Positions 29,105-40,030 of a DNA stretch of 64,000 bases are shown piece after piece. This DNA is from Lutibacter sp. Lineage in GTDB: Bacteria > Bacteroidota > Bacteroidia > Flavobacteriales > Flavobacteriaceae. The translations under genes were made by a program, and so were the position numbers. The stretch's first letter is position 1, and each line of letters opens with the position of its first letter. The stretch spans positions 27,950 to 91,949 of the forward strand of contig DAIDMK010000006.1 in assembly GCA_027449025.1 (NCBI GenBank), read 5' to 3'. The notes beneath the pieces were generated by a model. It was not told the DNA's origin. It ran no database searches and saw only the letters and a program-made list of their open reading frames with translations.

Positions 29105-30139
29105 ATGGTCAAAGATAAATCTATTTATATTCTAGGTATTGAATCTTCCTGCGATGATACCAGCGCTGCCGTAATTTGCAATGGCAAAGTACTAACAAAT
29201 GTTGTTGCAAACCAAGAAATTCACACCAAATATGGAGGCGTTGTTCCCGAATTGGCTTCGCGTGCCCATCAACAAAATATTGTGCCCGTAATTCAACAGG
29301 CAATTCAACAGGCAAATATCGATAAAAAACAGTTAAGTGCCATCGCTTTTACACGCGGACCTGGCTTAATGGGGTCATTATTGGTTGGAAGTTCTTTTGC
29401 GAGGTCACTTTCACTGGCTTTAAACATTCCGTTAATTTCTGTAAATCATATGCAGGCTCACGTTTTAGCTCATTTTATTGATGATGAAAAGCAGGAAAAA
29501 CCGCCTTTTCCATTTTTATGTTTAACCATAAGCGGCGGACATACCCAAATTGTGAAAATTACCAGCTATTTTGACATGGAAGTTATAGGCGAAACTTTGG
29601 ATGATGCCGTTGGCGAAGCTTTTGACAAATCGGCTAAAATTTTGGGATTGCCTTATCCGGGAGGACCATTTGTAGATAAATACGCGAGACTTGGAAATCC
29701 GAATACTTTTGAGTTTTCCAAGCCAAAAATGGCCGATTTAAATTTTAGCTTCAGCGGATTAAAAACGGGGATTCTCTATTTTATTCAGAAAAAAGTTAAG
29801 GAAAATCCGAATTTTATAGAAGAAAACCTCAACGATATTTGTGCCTCCATTCAACGCACCATTGTTGAAATTTTGTTTGATAAACTTGAAAAAGCAGTTG
29901 AATTGACCGGAATAAAACATATAGCCATTGCCGGAGGTGTGAGCGCAAATTCAGAAATTAGAGAAACCTTAAAAGCTACTGAAGAAGAATTTGGATGGAA
30001 AACCTATATTCCAAAATTTGAATATACTACAGATAATGCCGGAATGATTGCCATTGTGGGGTATTTAAAATACTTGGAAAATGATTTTTCAAATCAAAAT
30101 ACCCGCACAACCGCACGATTGAAAGTGAACGAGAATTAA
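29105..30139 (+). CDS. tsaD: tRNA N6-adenosine threonylcarbamoyltransferase TsaD
   Basis: ILGIESSCDDTSAAVI, VVPELASRAHQQNI, TRGPGLMGSLLVG, NHMQAHVLAH, LTISGGHTQIV, GGVSANSEIR; alternative start 29096. Confidence 0.96.
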   Translation: MVKDKSIYILGIESSCDDTSAAVICNGKVLTNVVANQEIHTKYGGVVPELASRAHQQNIVPVIQQAIQQANIDKKQLSAIAFTRGPGLMGSLLVGSSFARSLSLALNIPLISVNHMQAHVLAHFIDDEKQEKPPFPFLCLTISGGHTQIVKITSYFDMEVIGETLDDAVGEAFDKSAKILGLPYPGGPFVDKYARLGNPNTFEFSKPKMADLNFSFSGLKTGILYFIQKKVKENPNFIEENLNDICASIQRTIVEILFDKLEKAVELTGIKHIAIAGGVSANSEIRETLKATEEEFGWKTYIPKFEYTTDNAGMIAIVGYLKYLENDFSNQNTRTTARLKVNEN

Positions 30140-30144
30140 TATCC

Positions 30145-30192
30145 TATCCCCAACCTTTTCCTTCCCGATAGATCGGAAGAAAGGGAACTTTA
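30145..30192. repeat. REP-like intergenic repeat, copy 2
   Basis: TATCCCCAACCTTTTCCTTCCCGATAGATCGGAAGAAAGGGAACTTT; resembles 10972-11024. Confidence 0.5.
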
Positions 30193-30208
30193 TTAGGTTT
30201 AGAAATAA

Positions 30209-30243
30209 ACTTTGAACTTTCAACTTTGAGCTTTCAGCTTTTT
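30209..30243. repeat. Imperfect 7-bp tandem repeat (5 units)
   Basis: AACTTTG AACTTTC AACTTTG AGCTTTC AGCTTTT. Confidence 0.75.
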
Positions 30244-31508
30244 TCCGCCAAAGACCTTAAATCTTTTCCTGTTGGTTCTTCAAAAATTTCCAAATCAAAA
30301 TAAGGAACAGAAGCTATCACATGGTCAAAAATATCGGCCATAATAGCTTCAAAATTCACCCAACGCTTGTCGCTGATAAAGCAATATATTTCCAAAGGAA
30401 TTCCTTTAGAAGTTGGTTCCAATTGCCTAACCATTAAAGAAAGTTCTTTATTTACGGCAGAATTCTCATTTAAATAGCTATTCAAATATTTTCTGAAGAC
30501 ACCAAAGTTGGTTTGGTTTCTTCCGTTGATTAAAACCGATTTGTCAGCTCCAGCTTTTTCATTATACTTCAAAATTTCACGTTGTCTATGTTCAATATAT
30601 TTTGTAACCGTTTGAATTTTTTTGTATTCCTCCACTTTTTCATCTGTTAAAAATTTAATGGAAGATTGTTTAATTAAAATGGCTCTTTTGATACGTCTTC
30701 CACCAGATTCCTCCATTCCTCGCCAGTTTTGAAAAGAATCTGAAATTAAGCTGTAGGTTGGGATAGTGGTATAAGTATTGTCCCAATTTTGAACAAGAAC
30801 AGTTGCCAAATTAATGCCTGTCACATAACCATCGGCACCAAATTTGTTGTAGGTGATCCAATCACCAATTCTTACAATATCGTTAACAGAAACTTGAATT
30901 GAAGCGACAAAACCTAATATGGTGTCTTTAAAAATTAATAAGATTACTGCGGAAGCTGCCCCAAGAGTGGCAAAGCTCATAATATCTTTTCCTGTTAATT
31001 GATACACAATAAAAATTGCGGCAATCCCCCAAAAAAAAAGCATCATTACCTGCATATAACTCTCCAAAGGTTTGTCTCTGTATCTATCTTTGGTGCGCAA
31101 ATATTTTTGGGTCGATCTCAAAAAACTTCGAAGAATTTTAACAACCAATACAACGCCATAAACATTTATGGCAATACTAAAAACATTAAGCAACGTTGGG
31201 AATTCACCAACAACATAAGGAACGCTGTATTTTAAGACATAAATAGGAATTATATGCGCAATATATCTTGGAAAATTACTTTGTGCCAAAAAATCATCAA
31301 AAGCAGTTTTTGTTTGGAGGGAAAATACTTTAAAGGATGTAATAATTACTTTTCGTAAGATTCTATCGAGAAATAATGCCGCCAAGCCAATAATAATACT
31401 GGTTGCAACCAAATTTATGGAATCTGCCCAAAAAGGAATCATTCCTTTTTCAACTAAATAATTTTCAATAATATTGGTATAATTTGATATTTCGAAATCC
31501 TTTAACAT
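30234..31508 (-). CDS. MscS-type mechanosensitive ion channel family protein
   Basis: ASAVILLIFKDTILGFVASIQVSVNDIVRIGDWITYNKFGADGYVTGINLATVLVQNWDNTYTTIPTYSLIS. Confidence 0.9.
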   Translation of the reverse strand: MLKDFEISNYTNIIENYLVEKGMIPFWADSINLVATSIIIGLAALFLDRILRKVIITSFKVFSLQTKTAFDDFLAQSNFPRYIAHIIPIYVLKYSVPYVVGEFPTLLNVFSIAINVYGVVLVVKILRSFLRSTQKYLRTKDRYRDKPLESYMQVMMLFFWGIAAIFIVYQLTGKDIMSFATLGAASAVILLIFKDTILGFVASIQVSVNDIVRIGDWITYNKFGADGYVTGINLATVLVQNWDNTYTTIPTYSLISDSFQNWRGMEESGGRRIKRAILIKQSSIKFLTDEKVEEYKKIQTVTKYIEHRQREILKYNEKAGADKSVLINGRNQTNFGVFRKYLNSYLNENSAVNKELSLMVRQLEPTSKGIPLEIYCFISDKRWVNFEAIMADIFDHVIASVPYFDLEIFEEPTGKDLRSLAEKS

Positions 31509-31511
31509 TTC

Positions 31512-31787
31512 CTAAAGCTTTAAATGTTTTTTATCAATATAAATAGCGCCAAATGGAATTAATGAAGCAAACATCACAATTCCAAAAGTTTTTATACTCC
31601 ATTTTAACTCGTAAAAAACCATGATGGCTAAAACAACAAACAGCAAAAATAAGATTCCGTGCACCATTCCAACAACCCGCACCATTTGCGGCAAGTTCCA
31701 AATATATTTTAAGGGCATGGCCATAAATAATAATATTAAGAGAGAAAAACCTTCAATAAGTGTAATAATTCTAAATGCTTTAATCAT
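31512..31787 (-). CDS. DUF3817 integral membrane protein
   Basis: FRIITLIEGFSLLILLFMAMPLKYIW...RVVGMVHGILFLLFV. Confidence 0.85.
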   Translation of the reverse strand: MIKAFRIITLIEGFSLLILLFMAMPLKYIWNLPQMVRVVGMVHGILFLLFVVLAIMVFYELKWSIKTFGIVMFASLIPFGAIYIDKKHLKL

Positions 31788-32120
31788 TGTTTTTTCGATT
31801 TTTTAGTTAAATGCAAAGTTAAAATTTTTAAGCTTATATGTAGCATTTATTCGTGTCTTTAAACTTTCTGATTAATAAGCTTTCAATAAATTCACACCTT
31901 TTAAACTAACTTATTTATTTAAAAATTTAAATAATTAACGCAATGTTACTAAAGATGCATCATTAATACCTAAAATTAATTCTAACCATTCTAAATAGGA
32001 GTCAACACACTTATCTTAAAGTAATTACCCATTTTCACAAAGTAACTTAAGTCAAATAATTTGTGTTTTATGTAATTAAATTTACATACTGATTAAAACA
32101 ATAAATAAAACAAAAACATT

Positions 32121-32886
<766 letters not shown>

Positions 32887-32944
32887 ATTGGCTGCTTTTT
32901 CGCCTAACTTCCTCACTATTTAACTCTTAATACCCAACATTTAT

Positions 32945-33300
32945 AAAATTTTCTCATCCTTAGGAAAGTATCGGATTTTCAACATCTTTGGTTAAATCAA
33001 AAAAAACCGTAAATACCCTATCGGAACCCAATCGTCTTAGATTATAAGTATAGGTTTTGCTGTCAACGGTAATCTGCTAAGCATTTGAAAATGCTGCAGG
33101 AAGTACATCAACAGTTTCTTCATCAGCCGGAAATACTTGCATATTGGGCATTCCATAATTTGTTGAAGTACCGCCATACATGGTTACTTTATCATTACTG
33201 CCATCTTCATGTCGGTGATCAAATTTTAGTTCAATATTGCCATTTTTGTATTTTAAAATCCAGGTTCTTGATCGATTGTCTCTAACCTTAAAAGGAATTA
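32945..33300 (-). pseudogene. Fragment of a hypothetical secreted/lipoprotein gene with in-frame stops
   Basis: Minus-strand frame FKVRDNRSRTWILKYKNGNIELKFDHRHEDGSNDKVTMYGGTSTNYGMPNMQVFPADEETVDVLPAAFSNA*QITVDSKTYTYNLRRLGSDRVFTVFFDLTKDVENPILS*G*. Confidence 0.65.
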
Positions 33301-33370
33301 AATTTGCTAAAATACATTATTGAGTAAAAAATAAGCTCTTGAAAAATTTAGATAAAACGCCTATTATTTA

Positions 33371-33400
33371 ATTATTGTTCGTACATTTGCGAATAATAAT
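33371..33400 (+). promoter_or_regulatory. ArsR-type operator overlapping a Bacteroidota -7 promoter element
   Basis: ATTATTGTTCG-tacatttg-CGAATAATAAT, 10 of 11 positions complementary; spacer TACATTTG is an exact TAnnTTTG match. Confidence 0.7.
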
Positions 33401-33407
33401 TATTCTT

Positions 33408-33713
33408 ATGAAAACTCTTTCAAAATCGGATTATTTTACCACAGAACAAGAACAAACGGCCAGGTTTGCAAAAGCTTTGGGACATCCTGTCAGAATTGCT
33501 ATTTTACAATTGCTCAATTCACAGGCTTGCTGTTTTCACGGCGATATGGCCGAAGTGCTTCCCATCGCAAAATCTACACTTTCACAGCACTTAAACGAAC
33601 TTAAAGATGCTGGCTTAATTAAGGGAACAATTACGCTCCCTACAGTTAAATACTGCGTCAATAAAGAAAACTGGGAGCTTGCCAAACAGTTATTAAACGC
33701 AGTCTTGAAATAA
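33408..33713 (+). CDS. ArsR-family metalloregulator
   Basis: QTARFAKALGHPVRIAILQLL...ACCFHGDMAEVLPIAKSTLSQHLNELKDAGLI winged HTH; start at MKTLSKSDYF. Confidence 0.92.
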   Translation: MKTLSKSDYFTTEQEQTARFAKALGHPVRIAILQLLNSQACCFHGDMAEVLPIAKSTLSQHLNELKDAGLIKGTITLPTVKYCVNKENWELAKQLLNAVLK

Positions 33714-33757
33714 TTTTAATGAATTAATAATTATATAAACAGCTTTAAAATAAAAAA

Positions 33758-34735
33758 ATGTTTGATTGGATACAACATTTAGCAGACTGGCTTATTTATT
33801 CCGTTTTTAATATTGATGCCAAAACCCATTTGGGCATTGCCCTCAACTTCTTTATTTATGATACCTTAAAAATTTTAATCCTTTTATTTGTTATTGTTTT
33901 TTTGATGGGCATTGTAAACACCTATTTCCCCATTGAAAAATTAAAAAACTACTTGAACCGTAAAAAACTTTATGGGCTAGAATACTTTTTCGCTTCAATA
34001 TTTGGGGCGATTACACCATTTTGCTCCTGCTCTTCTGTTCCATTGTTCATTGGTTTTGTACAAGGCGGAATACCTTTGGGGGTTACCTTTGCCTTTCTGA
34101 TTACTTCCCCTTTGGTAAATGAAGTTGCCATCGCCATGTTCTTGGGAATGTTTGGATTAAAAGCCACATTAATTTATGCTGGTTCTGGCATTTTGCTAGG
34201 AACTATCGGTGGCTGGTTATTGGGTAAATTTAATTTGGAACCACTTTTAACGGATTGGGTGAAACAGATTATGGCCAACACACAAACTTCCTATTCGGAA
34301 TTTGAAGAAGAAAAAAGAACCTTTAAACAACGACTTCCTGAAATCACCAAAAGTGCCTGGGATATTGTAAGAGGTGTTGTGGTTTTTGTACTAATAGGTA
34401 TTGCCATTGGTGCAGCGATGCACGGCTATGTGCCCGAAAATTTCTTTGCAACATACTTGGGAAGCAACGCTTGGTGGACTGTTCCAATGGCGGTTATTTT
34501 GGCCGTTCCTATGTACGCTAATGCGGCAGGAATTGTGCCTGTAATTCAGGTGTTTGTGGCAAAAGGCGTTCCTATTGGCACTGCCATCGCCTTTATGATG
34601 GCTACGGTTGGGCTATCTATACCAGAAGCCACCTTATTGAAAAAAGTAATGACATGGAAGTTAATTGCCATTTTCTTTTTTGTAGTAACGGTATTTATCA
34701 TCCTTTCTGGCTATTTATTTAATATTTTATTATGA
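33758..34735 (+). CDS. Permease, ArsP/YraQ (DUF318) family
   Basis: FGAITPFCSCSSVPLFIGFVQGGIPLGVTFAFLITSPLVNEVA. Confidence 0.9.
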   Translation: MFDWIQHLADWLIYSVFNIDAKTHLGIALNFFIYDTLKILILLFVIVFLMGIVNTYFPIEKLKNYLNRKKLYGLEYFFASIFGAITPFCSCSSVPLFIGFVQGGIPLGVTFAFLITSPLVNEVAIAMFLGMFGLKATLIYAGSGILLGTIGGWLLGKFNLEPLLTDWVKQIMANTQTSYSEFEEEKRTFKQRLPEITKSAWDIVRGVVVFVLIGIAIGAAMHGYVPENFFATYLGSNAWWTVPMAVILAVPMYANAAGIVPVIQVFVAKGVPIGTAIAFMMATVGLSIPEATLLKKVMTWKLIAIFFFVVTVFIILSGYLFNILL

Positions 34736-35328
34736 AAAATTTTTGGGATGAACGCTACTGTAATCAGGAATATATTTACGGAAAAACACCGAATATATTT
34801 TTTGCCGAACAGTTAAAAACATTAATACCTGGTGAAATTCTTTTACCTTGTGAAGGTGAAGGGCGAAATGCCGTTTTTGCAGCTATAAAAGGATGGAAAG
34901 TTAGGGCTTTTGACACTAGTGAAGCAGGAAAAATAAAGGCTGATAAATTGGCATTAGAAAACAATGTTAATATCGATTATCTAATTGATGATGCCGTAAC
35001 AGTACAATATCCACCAAACAGTTTTAATACAATTGCTTTCATTTATACCCACTTTGCTCCTGCCATCAGAAAAAAAATTCATCAAAAAGCAATTACTTGG
35101 CTGAAGCCCGGAGGTAAAATTTTATTGGAAGTATTTAATCCGAAGCAACTGCAAAACAACTCGGGCGGTCCAAAAGACATAGCAATGCTATACACTGAAG
35201 AAATGTTACGTGATGATTTTGAAGGACTTACAATTGATCTTTTAGAACCAAGCACCATCGAATTAAATGAAGGTAAACACCATACAGGAAAAGCCGATAT
35301 TATTCAATTTGTGGCAACAAAAAATTGA
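34732..35328 (+). CDS. Class I SAM-dependent methyltransferase (TehB/TPMT-like)
   Basis: FWDERYCNQEYIYGKTPNIFF, ILLPCEGEGRNAVFAA, AITWLKPGGKILLEVFNP. Confidence 0.85.
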   Translation: MKNFWDERYCNQEYIYGKTPNIFFAEQLKTLIPGEILLPCEGEGRNAVFAAIKGWKVRAFDTSEAGKIKADKLALENNVNIDYLIDDAVTVQYPPNSFNTIAFIYTHFAPAIRKKIHQKAITWLKPGGKILLEVFNPKQLQNNSGGPKDIAMLYTEEMLRDDFEGLTIDLLEPSTIELNEGKHHTGKADIIQFVATKN

Positions 35329-35728
35329 GATGAACAAAAAACAATTTCATTTTTTTGGGTTATTTAAAAATACTTTTTTGGTAAATTCAATTTTTTAAGC
35401 TTCTTAATCTTGATTTTTTACTATTTTAAACGCCTTCTAAATTCTTTTCTTAACGCATTTCAATTTAAATAAAAAATCCTTAAATTGTTAAACATAATAA
35501 TCAACCGCATTTAATGATGGTAGCACTTTAAATAAATGGAAAAAACCATAAATTGATGTTGTTCCCAAAATGCCATAACTCATAGCTATTTGAAGATTTA
35601 ATGGCATCTTAAAATCGGATTTGGTTATGAAATTAGCGTATAAAACTCACATAAACAATTATTAAAAATTCCAATTTTAAAGCTTCATATAGCTAATTAC
35701 GATAGGGCTTAAAATAAATTTATCAGTT

Positions 35729-37084
35729 ATGAATGAAATTATAGAAAAACAACAACTATTTTTCAATAGCAATGCAACTAAAAGTATTGAATTTAGAATT
35801 CTACAACTAAAAAAATTAAAAAAAATATTAAAGGCGAATGAAGAAATCATGAATGTAGCCATTTATGAAGATTTCAAAAGGTCTTCTTTCGAAAACTACA
35901 CTGCAGAACAGGGCCTAATTATTGATGAAATTGATACAGCTTGTAAAAATCTAAAAAAATGGGCGAAACCAAAAAAGGTTAAAACCAACTTGGTAAATAT
36001 GCCTGCCAAAAGCTATATAATTGCTGAACCACTTGGAACAACACTAGTTATCGGGGCTTGGAATTATCCATACCTTCTTTCATTAGCACCGATGATTGCC
36101 GCTATTGCTGCAGGAAATACTGTTGTTGTAAAACCAAGTGAAATTCCGGTAAACACAAGTAAAGTTATTGCCAAGCTAATTAATGAAAACTTCAATCTTG
36201 AATTTTTAAAAGTAATTGAAGGAGGAATTACAGAAACTACCCAATTGCTCAACCAAAAGTTTGATAAAATATTTTTTACTGGAAGCTCTGCCGTTGGAAA
36301 AATAGTGTACCAAGCAGCTGCAAAAAACCTCACGCCGGTTACCTTAGAACTTGGTGGAAAAAGTCCGGCGATTTTTACGGAAAACTGCAATATAAAAATA
36401 GGCGTTAAACGCATGATATGGGCAAAGTTTTTTAATGCAGGACAAACCTGCATCGCGCCCGATTATGTTTTTGTCCATGAATCCCAAAAAGAAGAATTCC
36501 TGAAATTGGCCGTTTCTGAAATAAAAAATGCCCAGTATTCTTTTGAAAATGATAATTACGTTCAAATTATCAACAGCAAAAACACCCAAAGAATCATTGA
36601 TTTGTTAGATCCCACTAAAATTTATTATGGCGGTAATTATGATTTAGAAAAAAGATATATTGAGCCAACTTTAATGACAAATGTAACTTTTCAGGATGCT
36701 GTGATGCAAGAAGAAATATTTGGCCCTATTTTACCAGTGATAACTTATCATAATTTAGAGGAAATTATATTAAAAATAAAATCACTTCCCAAACCACTTG
36801 CCTGTTATTTGTTTACAAACGACAGCAAGATAAAAAACAAAATCTTAAATGATATTTCGTTTGGCGGTGGCGCTATAAATGATGCTATAATGCATTTTTC
36901 AAACGGTAATCTGCCTTTTGGAGGTGTCGGCAATAGCGGCACAGGATCCTACCATGGTTTGTATGGATTCAATACATTTTCACACTTTAAAAGTATTTTG
37001 GAAAAATCTACACTTTTTGAGCCCAATTTAAAATATTCACCCTACACTAAAAGTAAATTAAAAATGATTAAAAGAGTTATGTGA
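35729..37084 (+). CDS. Aldehyde dehydrogenase family protein (class 3-like)
   Basis: PLGTTLVIGAWNYPYLLSLAPMIAAIAAGNTVVVKPSE, VTLELGGKSPAIF, FFNAGQTCIAPDYVFV. Confidence 0.93.
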   Translation: MNEIIEKQQLFFNSNATKSIEFRILQLKKLKKILKANEEIMNVAIYEDFKRSSFENYTAEQGLIIDEIDTACKNLKKWAKPKKVKTNLVNMPAKSYIIAEPLGTTLVIGAWNYPYLLSLAPMIAAIAAGNTVVVKPSEIPVNTSKVIAKLINENFNLEFLKVIEGGITETTQLLNQKFDKIFFTGSSAVGKIVYQAAAKNLTPVTLELGGKSPAIFTENCNIKIGVKRMIWAKFFNAGQTCIAPDYVFVHESQKEEFLKLAVSEIKNAQYSFENDNYVQIINSKNTQRIIDLLDPTKIYYGGNYDLEKRYIEPTLMTNVTFQDAVMQEEIFGPILPVITYHNLEEIILKIKSLPKPLACYLFTNDSKIKNKILNDISFGGGAINDAIMHFSNGNLPFGGVGNSGTGSYHGLYGFNTFSHFKSILEKSTLFEPNLKYSPYTKSKLKMIKRVM

Positions 37085-37286
37085 TAAAAACAAGCCAGAT
37101 TTGAGAATAATTTGCAAAACTGTTCCATCGTTTAATTCACTTTCAAAATACCAAAATTTAATTAAGCTAACAACTTTAACTTTTCATATTGGGTTTAGTA
37201 TTTAGTTAATAAGAAAAAAAACAAAGACATTAAGTTAAAAATTCTTAAATTGTACTTCTATAACTAACTGCTAATTAAATTTTAAT

Positions 37287-37751
37287 ATGATTACACTTCA
37301 AATTAATGGAGAAAAACACAATATTGATGTTGCTCCCGAAATGCCTTTGCTTTGGGCAATTAGAGATATTGTAGGACTTACAGGCACAAAATACGGCTGC
37401 GGAATTGGGGTATGTGGTTCTTGTAAAGTATTGCTAGACAATTCACCTGTACAATCGTGCATGATTCCCGTTTCGGCAGCAGAAGGCAAAAATATTGTGA
37501 CTATTGAAGGTGTTTCAAAAAATTTACAACTACTGCAAGCATCTTGGCTGGCGCTAAATGTTCCCCAATGTGGATTTTGCCAGCCTGGTCAATTGATAGC
37601 AGCAACTGCATTACTCGACAAGTACAATAACCCAACTGATGATGAAATTAATGAGGCTATGATTGGCAATATATGCCGTTGTGGCACTTACCAACGCATA
37701 AAAAACGCCATACACCGAACTGTTGAACTTAAAAAACAAGGCTCGTTATGA
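37287..37751 (+). CDS. (2Fe-2S)-binding subunit of molybdenum hydroxylase (IorA-like)
   Basis: LTGTKYGCGIGVCGSCKVLLD, NVPQCGFCQPGQLIAATALL, GNICRCGTYQRIKNAI. Confidence 0.93.
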   Translation: MITLQINGEKHNIDVAPEMPLLWAIRDIVGLTGTKYGCGIGVCGSCKVLLDNSPVQSCMIPVSAAEGKNIVTIEGVSKNLQLLQASWLALNVPQCGFCQPGQLIAATALLDKYNNPTDDEINEAMIGNICRCGTYQRIKNAIHRTVELKKQGSL

Positions 37752-39937
37752 ATCCAATAAGAAATATAAGTCGTAGAACTTTTGTAAAAAGTGTTGGTTT
37801 GGCTTCAGGAGGATTAATTTTAGCCTGTAATACTTCAGTTTTTTCTGATAAAGAAACAGTAGATCCTAAAGATTTAGCGAATTTCAACCCAAATTTATTT
37901 GTTCAGTTAAATGCTGACGGAAGCTTAATTTTAATCGCTTCCCGTTCCGAAATGGGAAATGGTGTGAGAACTTCCTTAACCTCCGTTATTGCTGATGAAA
38001 TGGATGCAGACTGGACCAAAGTTACCGTGCAACAAGCGGTGGGCGATGCTAAATATGGCGACCAAAATACCGATGGTTCAAGAAGTGTCCGCTATTTATA
38101 TGAACCCATGCGAAAAATGGGCGCGATGGCAAGAGCCATGCTAATTACGGCTGCAGCGCAATCTTGGAAAGTTCCTGTTGCAGAATGTACCGCCGAAAAC
38201 CATTATGTATTGCATAAAAGCGGTAAAAAAATTGCCTATGGCGATTTGGTTGAATTAGCTAAAAATTTGGAAGTTCCAACCGAACTCACCTATAAAAATC
38301 CGAAAGATTTCATGTATATCGGCAAAAAATTAAGATGTGTTGATGTTGAAGAATATGCAAACGGAAGTGCCGTTTTTGGACTGGACAAGCGCTTGCCAAA
38401 TATGAAATTTGCGGCCATGCAACGCTGCCCAGTAACCTTCGGAACCGTGAAATCTTTTGATAAAACGGCTGCCCTAAAAATTCCGGGAGTTTTCGATGTA
38501 ATTGAAATTCCCCGAATTGAAAAACCTTTTGGAACGCTTGGCGGCATCGCTGTGATTGCCTCAAATACTTGGGCAGCTTTTAAAGGAAAAGAAGCCATGA
38601 AAATCGAATGGAATTACGGAGATAATGTGGTGTACGATTCAGAAAAGTATATGAAACAAATTACCGAAAATGTCCACAAACAAGGAAAAGTTGCAAAAGA
38701 TATCGGCAATGTAAATAAAGCATTTAAAAATGCCCATAAAATTGTGGAAAGCACTTATCAATTGCCACATTTGTCCCAGTCACCTATGGAAGTTCCAAAT
38801 GCAGTGGCTTGGGTTCAGGGAGATTCCTGCGAAGTATGGGCGCCAACCCAAGACCCACAATCTGCCAGAAAAGAAGTTGTTGACTTTTTAGGAACTACGG
38901 AAGAAAAAGTCACCATCAATGTGACATTTTTAGGCGGTGGATTCGGGCGGAAATCAAAACCCGATTATGTGGTTGAAGCTGTTGCGATTTCAAAAGCGAT
39001 GAATATGCCCATCCAGGTTGTTTGGACCAGAGAAGACGACATCAAACATGGCTATTACCACACCGTAAGTGCTCAATATTTAAAAGCGTCACTTGATAAG
39101 CAAGGCAATGTAACAGGCTGGCTGAATCGTTTTGCGCTTCCTTCAATTGCTTCAACATTTTCTCCGGGAGTCGATTATCCGGCAGGATTTGAAATTTCTA
39201 GCGCTGCAAATGTGCCGTTTGATATAAAAAATATGAAAATTGAAGTCGGAAAATCGCCTGCTCACGTGCGAATTGGCTGGTTGCGTTCGGTAATTAACAT
39301 TCCGCACGGATTTTCACAAAATGTTTTTGCTGATGAATTGGCTGTTGCTGCGGGCAAAGATTCGCTTGAATTTCGGTTGAATTTAATTGGAGAAGATCGC
39401 ATTGAAGAAACCGAAGATCCTATAAAATACAATACGGCACGCTTGAAAAACGTATTGAAATTGGCTGCCAAAAATGCGAATTGGGGCAAGCCGCTTCCCG
39501 AAGGTCACGCCTATGGCTTGTCGGTTCATTACAGTTTTTACTCTTATGTAGCGTCTGTAGTTGAAATTTCAATGATTGATAATAAAGTTAAAGTTCATAA
39601 TGTTTATACGGTTATAGATTGTGGAACTGTGGTAAATCGCGATACGGTAAAAGCACAAATGGAAGGTGCTGCTATTTTTGGAATGTCCTTGGCATTTTAC
39701 GGAAAAATTACGGCAAAAAATGGCGCCATTGAGCAAAGTAATTATAGCGATTATAAAATGATTCGCATGAATGAAATTCCAAAAGTTCACGTAGAAATTG
39801 TTGAAAGCACCGAAAATCCAACCGGAGTTGGGGAACCTGGTGTTCCCGTGATTGCACCAGCAATTGTAAATGCTATTTTTAAATTAACCGGAAAAAGAGT
39901 TTACAATTTGCCATTGTCAGATTACGGATTGGTATAA
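37748..39937 (+). CDS. Molybdopterin-binding subunit of xanthine dehydrogenase/isoquinoline oxidoreductase family (IorB-like), Tat-exported
   Basis: Twin-arginine leader NISRRTFVKSVGLASGGLILAC; MGNGVRTSLTSVIADEMDADW; FGRKSKPDYVVEAVAISK; GVGEPGVPVIAPAIVNAI. Confidence 0.93.
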   Translation: MNPIRNISRRTFVKSVGLASGGLILACNTSVFSDKETVDPKDLANFNPNLFVQLNADGSLILIASRSEMGNGVRTSLTSVIADEMDADWTKVTVQQAVGDAKYGDQNTDGSRSVRYLYEPMRKMGAMARAMLITAAAQSWKVPVAECTAENHYVLHKSGKKIAYGDLVELAKNLEVPTELTYKNPKDFMYIGKKLRCVDVEEYANGSAVFGLDKRLPNMKFAAMQRCPVTFGTVKSFDKTAALKIPGVFDVIEIPRIEKPFGTLGGIAVIASNTWAAFKGKEAMKIEWNYGDNVVYDSEKYMKQITENVHKQGKVAKDIGNVNKAFKNAHKIVESTYQLPHLSQSPMEVPNAVAWVQGDSCEVWAPTQDPQSARKEVVDFLGTTEEKVTINVTFLGGGFGRKSKPDYVVEAVAISKAMNMPIQVVWTREDDIKHGYYHTVSAQYLKASLDKQGNVTGWLNRFALPSIASTFSPGVDYPAGFEISSAANVPFDIKNMKIEVGKSPAHVRIGWLRSVINIPHGFSQNVFADELAVAAGKDSLEFRLNLIGEDRIEETEDPIKYNTARLKNVLKLAAKNANWGKPLPEGHAYGLSVHYSFYSYVASVVEISMIDNKVKVHNVYTVIDCGTVVNRDTVKAQMEGAAIFGMSLAFYGKITAKNGAIEQSNYSDYKMIRMNEIPKVHVEIVESTENPTGVGEPGVPVIAPAIVNAIFKLTGKRVYNLPLSDYGLV

Positions 39938-40030
39938 GCCCTTTGCCCCTAAAGTGGAAATTATTCTAGAAATTTGTATGATAAAAATAAACAATTCAAC
40001 GATTAAACAAATAAACGCTTTAACAACTAA

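Noticed and set aside
33085-33285. 66-aa plus-strand ORF
   Set aside because: Opposite strand of the pseudogene at 32945-33300, whose minus-strand translation is far more protein-like
36064-36453. 129-aa minus-strand ORF
   Set aside because: Antisense to the aldehyde dehydrogenase gene
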